Translations under genes and position numbers: made by a program
The notes under the pieces: model-generated
Database searches by the model: none
What the model was told of the DNA's origin: nothing
What the model saw: the letters and a program-made list of their open reading frames with translations, nothing else
Assembly: GCA_016946835.1 (NCBI GenBank)
Contig: JACVTC010000183.1
Span: 129,501 to 193,500 of the forward strand
Source: Neocallimastix lanati (nom. inval.)
Taxonomy: Eukaryota > Neocallimastigomycota > Neocallimastigomycetes > Neocallimastigales > Neocallimastigaceae
Length of the DNA stretch: 64,000 nucleotides
Direction: 5' to 3'
Shown here: positions 63,087 to 64,000 of the stretch, piece by piece
Layout: each line of letters begins with the position of its first letter
How positions within the stretch are numbered: the stretch's first letter is position 1

Positions 63087-64000
63087 TCTCCTTAAAATTT
63101 TTTACAGAGCATTTATGTAAAATAAAATAATAGCTTAGGTCGGCGAGGACAGACTATAATTTATTTTACACTATTTTATTATATCAACACTATAATTAAT
63201 TATTAACTAAAACACTAAAACTAAAAACTAATTTAATTTTTTGTTTTATAAAAAAAATCCTTTTATTAATATTTCTTATTTGTTGAATTTAACTATTCTA
63301 AAATCAACAATCACTTAACTGGGTACCGTAGGGTCCTTTACCGGAAAGCCTACTAGCAGTTAAGATTTTAAAATAAAATTTAAAATAAAATTTGTTTTAT
63401 AAAAGATAACTATTCTAATAATAGTTATAATACTAATTAATAAAATATAAAATTTATACTATCTATCTTATCTATAATATTTCCTATACTATTCTATTTT
63501 CTAACTAAACTATACTATTTTCTATACTATTTTCCAACTATCGTTCAATAGTTGAAAATTAACTCTTTTTATACTTTTTGAAAATTAAAATTTAAATTGA
63601 ATAGATTGTAATAAACTAACTAAAATATTATTATATATTTGTAATTACATTTAATAATAAATTACATGAATTTTTATGAGTTATTTTAATATAAAAACTA
63701 TTTAAAACTATCTAATATTTCTAAAAATAAATAAACAAAACGGCAAGTTTTTGTAAACAAACGGAAAAGGCAATTTTTCTTTGATTATTTTAATTTAACT
63801 AATTTATGACTAATTATTTTTAATTTACAAGTTTCATGACTAATTATTTTTAATTTACAAGTTTCATGACTAATTATTTTTAATTTACAAAGTTTCATGA
63901 TTCAAAGTGAGTAATAATGATGTAAATTCTCCAAATAATTTAGTCATACATTTTTGAGAAAATTAATTAAATTAATAATTTGGAATACATTTAAATTTAT
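63087..64000. repeat. LTR-like or repetitive flank upstream of tRNA-Trp
   Basis: No gene. An 11-bp perfect inverted repeat TGTAAAATAAA/TTTATTTTACA (63,116-63,126 and 63,160-63,170) encloses a GC-richer loop. A GC-richer patch (about 63,317-63,363, with GGGTACCGTAGGGTCC) resembles LTR sequence. Three copies of a 30-bp unit built on GACTAATTATTTTTAATTTA stand at 63,806-63,896. The window ends inside it. Confidence 0.45.
63806..63896. repeat. 30-bp tandem repeat, three copies
   Basis: Units at 63,806, 63,836 and 63,866 begin ATGACTAATTATTTT and end AAGTTTC. The third has one extra A. It may be part of a promoter-like or LTR region. Confidence 0.9.

Overview
The window looks like nuclear DNA of an early-diverging fungus, most likely an anaerobic gut fungus (Neocallimastigomycota). 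The signs are extreme AT richness with long A and T homopolymers, Asn/Lys-rich proteins, short AT-rich GT-AG introns, eukaryotic tRNA genes, Ty3-type and Mutator-like transposons, two intronless bacterial-type nitroreductase genes, and short TTAGGG-type telomere motifs. The placement is inferred from these features; no search was possible.

Layout. Positions 1-26.4 kb are a transposon graveyard. Two Ty3/Gypsy fossils lie on the minus strand (about 2.37-7.0 kb and 7.83-10.3 kb), and a strongly decayed third one at about 25.1-26.4 kb. Between them are at least seven copies of one hairpin-rich LTR family (TGTAA...TTACA, about 0.7-1.0 kb), several with readable 5-bp target duplications. One copy carries a second, different solo LTR. 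Four copies (18.0-21.4 kb) stand head to tail and end 18 bp before a tRNA-Ala gene (21,434-21,505), which resembles the tRNA-start-site targeting of yeast Ty3.

Positions 27-38 kb hold two NfsA-type nitroreductase paralogues 8 kb apart. Between them lies an array of eleven ~261-284 bp tandem repeats. A Mutator-like DNA transposon (FLYWCH zinc finger plus MULE transposase, ~100-bp inverted ends, 9-10 bp target duplication) has inserted at the left edge of that array and contains a perfect 61-bp inverted repeat.

Positions 38.8-60.7 kb are host genes with many introns: a very long Sec2/Rabin-type Rab exchange factor (+), a four-RRM Gbp2/Hrb1/hnRNP-M-like RNA-binding protein (-), a UBE2O-type E2/E3 ubiquitin enzyme (+), the rRNA-processing factor UTP23 (-), and the beta subunit of the nascent-polypeptide-associated complex (+). 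A 438-bp GC-rich tRNA-headed SINE with a 15-bp target duplication lies at 49.4-49.85 kb. Positions 60.7-64 kb are intergenic except for a tRNA-Trp gene (-).

The host genes serve unrelated housekeeping roles: vesicle traffic, mRNA handling, ubiquitin transfer, 18S rRNA maturation and nascent-chain binding. Exon joins given here were read by eye from frame continuity, GT/AG borders and family similarity.
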